Notes under the pieces: model-generated
Seen by the model: the letters and a program-made list of their open reading frames with translations, nothing else
What the model was told of the DNA's origin: nothing
Databases searched by the model: none
Shown here: positions 60,360-64,000 of the stretch, one piece after another
Layout of the letters: every line of letters starts with the position of its first letter
How positions within the stretch are numbered: position 1 is the stretch's first letter
NCBI GenBank assembly: GCA_003963145.1
Contig: RXJJ01000009.1
Location: 1-64,000, forward strand
DNA length: 64,000 nt
Direction of reading: 5' to 3'
From: Bradyrhizobiaceae bacterium
GTDB lineage: Bacteria; Pseudomonadota; Alphaproteobacteria; Rhizobiales; Xanthobacteraceae
Program-made: the position numbers and the translations under genes

Positions 60360-61643
60360 TTAGTTCGCGGCGGATTTCGATGATGTCTCTTGTGCCGCCG
60401 CGTTCTGTGCCGACTGCGGTTCGGCTTTTGTGTTGACGCTGACGATCACCGACATGCCCGCGCGCATCAGATGCTCCTTGGCATCGGCTTCCGAAACGTG
60501 GACACGAACCGGCAACCGCTGCACGATCTTGGTGAAGTTGCCCGTCGCATTGTCCGGCGGCAGCAAAGTGAATACCGAGCCGGACGCCGGCGCGAGGCTT
60601 TCCACTACGCCGTCGAAAGTGCGGCCACTGACAGCATCAACAGAAATGCTCACATGCTGCCCGGGGCGGATCCGCCCAAGCTGGGTCTCCTTGAAATTGG
60701 CGTCGATATAGACGTCATTCAGCGGCACCACATTGGCAAGACGCTGGCCGACCTGAATGTAATCGCCCGCGTTGACCATGCGGTTGGAGAACACGCCGTC
60801 CACCGGCGCACGCACCGTGGTGAACGCAAGATCGCGCTCCGCCTTGGCGAGCGAGGTCTTCAGTTCGGCAAGCTGGCCCTTGGCCTCGGCCTGCTGCGCG
60901 TTGATGACGTCAACCTGCGCCTGCGCGGCATCGAGCTGTGCCTGCGCGCCCTGCAGGCTGGCGACCGCCTGATCGCGGCCGGCCTTCGACACATCATAGG
61001 TGGCTTTCGATGCGAATCCCTTTGCGCTCAATTCTTCCTGACGGGCGAAATCGGCCTGCGTGCGCTCGACCGCCGCCTGCGCCGAAGCCACCTGCGATTT
61101 TGCCTGATCAACCGCGCTCTGCTGCGCCAGCGCCTGCTTGCCGATGCGTTCGATCGTCGCTTCCTGCGTTCCGATCCTGGCCTTGGCATTGTTGACGGCG
61201 ATCACGTAGTCACCATCGTCGATCTGGAACAGCAGATCGCCTGCCTTCACTTCACTGTTATCGCCAGCTGCAATTTTTGAAATGTATCCCGCAACCTTGG
61301 CGCCCAGCACGGTGTTGTTCGCACGCACATAGGCGTCGTCGGTCGTCACCCAGAAGCGTCCGACGAGCAGGTAGTGAATGCCGAAATAGACCGCGGCGAG
61401 CGCCGCCAGCGCGCCAATGCCCATAAACACCTTGCGGCGAAGTCCGGATTTGGCCGGGGCGGCCTTCTTTTGCTTTTTACCTTTCACCGGCGCTTCGACC
61501 ACAGGTGCTTCGGCCGGAGCCTTGCCGGTCTCCCGAGGGGCGGAAGGCTGCTGCGGCCGCGCGGGTTCTGCCGCTGCAGATCCATCAGTCTCCTCGATAG
61601 GGCGAAGCAACCGGGCAGCTTGATCGCGTGCAGGGAGGGCCAT
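60360..61643 (-). CDS. HlyD/EmrA-type membrane fusion protein
   Basis: A 427-residue protein. A cytoplasmic Pro/Lys-rich start is followed by a membrane helix (about 72-92), a barrel-sandwich half VGRFWVTTDDAYVRANNTVL, a long alpha-hairpin rich in Ala/Gln (about 160-270), the lipoyl return VRAPVDGVFSNRMVNAGDYI and the beta-barrel. It connects the EmrB-like pump to an outer-membrane channel; no TolC-like gene is in the window. The promoter overlaps the TetR operator. Confidence 0.92.
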   Translation of the reverse strand: MALPARDQAARLLRPIEETDGSAAAEPARPQQPSAPRETGKAPAEAPVVEAPVKGKKQKKAAPAKSGLRRKVFMGIGALAALAAVYFGIHYLLVGRFWVTTDDAYVRANNTVLGAKVAGYISKIAAGDNSEVKAGDLLFQIDDGDYVIAVNNAKARIGTQEATIERIGKQALAQQSAVDQAKSQVASAQAAVERTQADFARQEELSAKGFASKATYDVSKAGRDQAVASLQGAQAQLDAAQAQVDVINAQQAEAKGQLAELKTSLAKAERDLAFTTVRAPVDGVFSNRMVNAGDYIQVGQRLANVVPLNDVYIDANFKETQLGRIRPGQHVSISVDAVSGRTFDGVVESLAPASGSVFTLLPPDNATGNFTKIVQRLPVRVHVSEADAKEHLMRAGMSVIVSVNTKAEPQSAQNAAAQETSSKSAAN

Positions 61644-61740
61644 CGCTATGATCCTGAACCATTATTCTGGCAAAAGGCCGGATAATGCCAATCGGCACGC
61701 TTTCTGGCCCTGTTGAAACCTCGGTAAATAGCATTTAGGA

Positions 61741-61761
61741 TTGACCGAACCGTTCGGTCAA
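61741..61761. promoter_or_regulatory. TetR operator overlapping the divergent efflux/regulator promoters
   Basis: A perfect 21-base palindrome with 10-base arms TTGACCGAAC and GTTCGGTCAA around one central base. Each arm begins with TTGACC, a -35-like box. On the minus strand CTAAAT follows 17 bases later as a possible -10 for the emrA-like gene; GTAAAT takes that place on the plus strand. A bound repressor would cover both promoters. Confidence 0.85.
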
Positions 61762-61845
61762 TAGTAAATACGTCTCAGTCTTCAAATATTTTGATCCATA
61801 TCTACCAATGGCTTCGGGGTTCCCATTATAGGTTAGTGTACAGCC

Positions 61846-62484
61846 ATGAACTCACCTGCCCCCTCCATGCCGGTCGCCGCCGGCGACGAAGACAGTGCCA
61901 AACGCCGCCAAATCCTTTTGGGCGCGCGGCAGGTTTTTCTCGATCTCGGTTTCGATGGCGCCAGCATGGGCGAGATTGCCAAGGCGGCGGGCGTTTCCAA
62001 GGGTACGCTCTACGTTTACTTCACCGACAAGCACACGCTGTTCGAAGCGATGTGCGAATGCGAGATGCGCGTCCAGGGCATCGAGAAGCTGAGCATCAAT
62101 CCGGACGATGATGTCGCCAGCGTGCTACGCAAATTTGGACAGAGCTATATGGAGCTGCTCTGCCGGCCCCAGGGCGGCTCAACCATCCGCACCATCATGG
62201 CAATCGCGGAGCGCATGCCCGAGCTTGGGCGTCGCTATTATCATAACGTCCCGGCCAACTGGATCGGCAAGCTGGCGGACTATCTCAACAACCAGACCGC
62301 CGCCGGCCGTCTCGACATCGGCAATACGGAGCTTGCGGCTTCGCAGTTTCTGATGAGCTGTCAGGCTACGCTGTTCCTGCCCTTCATCATGCAGGTGTCG
62401 CCGCCGCCGAGCAGCGAGCGGATCGCCGAGGTGGTCGAGAGCGCGGTGCGGATGTTCTTGGCGGCGTATCAGGTCAAGTCGTAG
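61846..62484 (+). CDS. TetR family repressor of the adjacent efflux genes
   Basis: A 212-residue regulator. The helix-turn-helix (about 20-65) reads RRQILLGARQVFLDLGFDGA, then MGEIAKAAGVSKGTLYVYFT and DKHTLFEAM, a textbook TetR start. The C-terminal domain is of the AcrR/TetR_C_7-like type. It is divergent from the emrAB-like pair with a perfect palindrome between them, so it very likely represses itself and the pump and is released by a pump substrate. Confidence 0.92.
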   Translation: MNSPAPSMPVAAGDEDSAKRRQILLGARQVFLDLGFDGASMGEIAKAAGVSKGTLYVYFTDKHTLFEAMCECEMRVQGIEKLSINPDDDVASVLRKFGQSYMELLCRPQGGSTIRTIMAIAERMPELGRRYYHNVPANWIGKLADYLNNQTAAGRLDIGNTELAASQFLMSCQATLFLPFIMQVSPPPSSERIAEVVESAVRMFLAAYQVKS

Positions 62485-62501
62485 ACGGACTGGTCGGCAA
62501 G

Positions 62502-63740
62502 TCAGTCGCGATCGCCGATCCGCGATTCATCCTCGATGGTTGCCCGGTCGTCCTTCGACAATGGGCCCTTGGCGACAAAACGCTTCCCGCGCGTTCCGAT
62601 CGATCCAGTGACGCCGTTGTCGCGCATGTCACGGCTGGCATAGGGACGGCCGCCGGCGCGCGCGGCGACTTCCTCGCCTGACACCGCAGCCGGTTCGCAG
62701 ATCACACGCCCGCTCGCGCGGCGCATCAGATCGACGTGAATGTGATTGTAGTGATAGATGTTCGCGCCTGGCCCGAGCACCGTGGTGAAGCGCTGGCACG
62801 CCGCGCCCTGAACATCGCGCAGAAAGCCCTGCTCTTCCGGCAGGCCCTTCCAGCCGTTCTGCACCGAAATGTAGCGTCCGTCCGCGAGCGTGAAGCCCGC
62901 GACATCGAGTGCGTTGCCGAACGCGTGCTCGGAAATATGCGCGTTCGGATTGCCGTTCATGCCGCGGCACGAATAGGCGGAGATCTGCTTGATCTCGACC
63001 ACCCGCGCGCCGAACCAGCGGATCGCCGCCGGTTGCACGGCCTCGCTGATCCAGCCGTCCAGCGCGGAAACGATCGGACAGGCCAGCGTCGCAGTCGGCT
63101 TCAACGCAACGGGACCGACGGCCGACACCGGATTTCCAACCGGACCGAGGCGCGGCAGCGAAGCGTTTGGCAGCGGATAATTCGAGGACGCGGAAGACGG
63201 TCGCGCCGTGTAGGGCGAACGTGAGGCCCCTGCGTTCGGATAGCGCTGCTGCGATGGCGCGCCGTAAGCCGCGTTGTCTTCATCGTCCGGCGGCTGTGCC
63301 ACGCCGGGCGGGTTCAGAGACGTCGGCGCGCCGGGCGATGCGCCCTGATAGTTCGGCGGCGGATAGGACGACGAAGCGGGCGGCGAGGAAGAGTAAGACG
63401 GCTGCGCGTAGGATGGCTGCGGCTGCGACACCGGCCAGCGCGGCTGCGCGTTGCCGACGGCATTGGGTGGGCGCATGTCATCGACATAACCAAGCGAGGA
63501 GTTGCTTTCGCCGAGGGCTGCGACCTTCAGCGGAAACTCCGCGCCGCAAACCCCGGGACCGGCAATCGGGTCGATCCGCACAAGGTCCGGGCCTTCCTTC
63601 ACCGCGCCGGATTTCAGGCAAGCGGCCTCCGCCTCGGCGCGCCAGGGTTCGCGTTCGGCCTGAAAGAAACCACGGCCGCAACCCGCCAGCGAGACAAGGA
63701 CGAAGGAGCCGACAAGATACAAACGAACTCCGCGCGTCAT
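62502..63740 (-). CDS. Extensin-like lipoprotein with DD-peptidase-type zinc motif
   Basis: A 412-residue protein. Lipobox LAGC gives lipidated C21. Residues about 100-225 are Pro/Ser/Tyr/Asn-rich and probably disordered. The C-terminal extensin-like domain (about 232-360) begins CPIVSALDGWISEAVQPAA. Inside it SEHAFGNALD places H272 and D279, and NHIHVDL places H333/H335, the HxxxxxxD...HxH zinc arrangement of M15/Hedgehog-type peptidases. A peptidoglycan-cleaving role is therefore likely. ATG 63740 (MTRGVRLYLV) fits the signal; ATG 63827 would add 29 residues. Convergent with the TetR gene. Confidence 0.88.
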   Translation of the reverse strand: MTRGVRLYLVGSFVLVSLAGCGRGFFQAEREPWRAEAEAACLKSGAVKEGPDLVRIDPIAGPGVCGAEFPLKVAALGESNSSLGYVDDMRPPNAVGNAQPRWPVSQPQPSYAQPSYSSSPPASSSYPPPNYQGASPGAPTSLNPPGVAQPPDDEDNAAYGAPSQQRYPNAGASRSPYTARPSSASSNYPLPNASLPRLGPVGNPVSAVGPVALKPTATLACPIVSALDGWISEAVQPAAIRWFGARVVEIKQISAYSCRGMNGNPNAHISEHAFGNALDVAGFTLADGRYISVQNGWKGLPEEQGFLRDVQGAACQRFTTVLGPGANIYHYNHIHVDLMRRASGRVICEPAAVSGEEVAARAGGRPYASRDMRDNGVTGSIGTRGKRFVAKGPLSKDDRATIEDESRIGDRD

Positions 63741-64000
63741 CCGCGCAACGTCTGCGAATAAACTTAAGGACTCTTCAACGCGTTGTTTTTCAAGGTTTTT
63801 TAACCACGATGAGACCTTGCCGCGCAATCCTCGGACGCGCCCTTCGCATGTCCGGCGGCAGCGGCTGCGCGGCAGCCGTCATTCCGCTTGCTGTAATCGG
63901 GGCTGTTGTAAGGCGGACTCCGAGGAAATTCCTGTCGAACGGAAACATGCGCGGCTTTGCCGGAGCGCGTTTTGCTCTAGAATCACAGCCGGTAACGAGA
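63741..64000. other. Upstream region of the extensin-like gene; no gene seen
   Basis: 260 bases to the window edge without a supportable reading frame. A short T-rich patch near 63785-63800 could belong to the promoter of the minus-strand lipoprotein gene. A gene on either strand may begin beyond 64000. Confidence 0.4.

Noticed and set aside
58518..60383. 621-codon open frame on the plus strand over rnpB and the EmrB-like gene
   Set aside because: His/Arg/Asp-rich composition, overlaps the RNase P RNA and a well-supported transporter; antisense shadow.

Overview
This is a GC-rich chromosomal segment of an alphaproteobacterium. Gene content and order point to the Bradyrhizobium/Rhodopseudomonas/Afipia group (Nitrobacteraceae, Hyphomicrobiales). 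The evidence is the circularly permuted (two-piece) tmRNA with tag ANDNYAPVAQAA next to the alpha-type sspB, an FtsZ with a very long linker, the small DUF1328/DUF3311/DUF4169 proteins, and palindromic intergenic repeats of the kind I remember from this family. The family assignment is inference; the class-level assignment is firm.

Layout. 1-2.3 kb: coding piece of ssrA, sspB, fumC. 2.3-3.8 kb: a DUF4169 gene and two paralogous ribbon-helix-helix (RHH) regulators. 3.8-11.4 kb: a large AsmA-like protein, an FAD-linked D-lactate/glycolate-type dehydrogenase, a DUF1328 membrane peptide and a UvrD/PcrA helicase whose reading frame contains a palindromic repeat. 11.4-16.3 kb: a TetR regulator with a clear operator and divergent YdhR-like gene, a two-gene ABC exporter, and a DUF3311 + sodium:solute symporter pair. 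16.3-26.9 kb: two secreted glycine-zipper proteins, an L,D-transpeptidase, a membrane/spermidine-synthase-like fusion, a CrtI-like FAD oxidoreductase, prmA, an aminopeptidase P and a Bcr-type drug exporter. 26.9-53.5 kb: a minus-strand block holding the division and cell wall (dcw) cluster rsmH-ftsL-ftsI-murE-murF-mraY-murD-ftsW-murG-(hydrolase)-murC-murB-(DUF4239, opposite strand)-ddl-ftsQ-ftsA-ftsZ, followed by lpxC, bamD, recN and ligA. 53.7-57.1 kb: an AraC regulator divergent from an MHS transporter and a cupin gene. 57.3-64 kb: an amidase, the RNase P RNA, an emrAB efflux pair with its TetR regulator and operator, and an extensin-like lipoprotein.

How the genes fit together. Most of the window is envelope biology: precursor synthesis (murB-G, mraY, ddl), the septal machine (ftsL, I, W, Q, A, Z), outer-membrane supply (lpxC, bamD, AsmA-like), and wall remodelling (L,D-transpeptidase, amidase, an extensin-like protein with a DD-peptidase-type zinc motif). 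Translation quality control (tmRNA plus its ClpXP adaptor) sits at the left edge. Three small regulator/target cassettes (TetR-YdhR, AraC-MHS-cupin, TetR-emrAB) each carry a readable inverted repeat in the divergent promoter.

Most unusual points: an inverted-repeat element of about 133 bp translated in frame between helicase motifs II and III of the UvrD-like protein; two non-dcw genes flanking murC-murB inside the dcw cluster; the RHH pair; and the zinc-peptidase motif in the extensin-like lipoprotein. I saw no CRISPR array, prophage, insertion sequence or tRNA gene. All statements come from reading the sequence; no alignment or database search was run.
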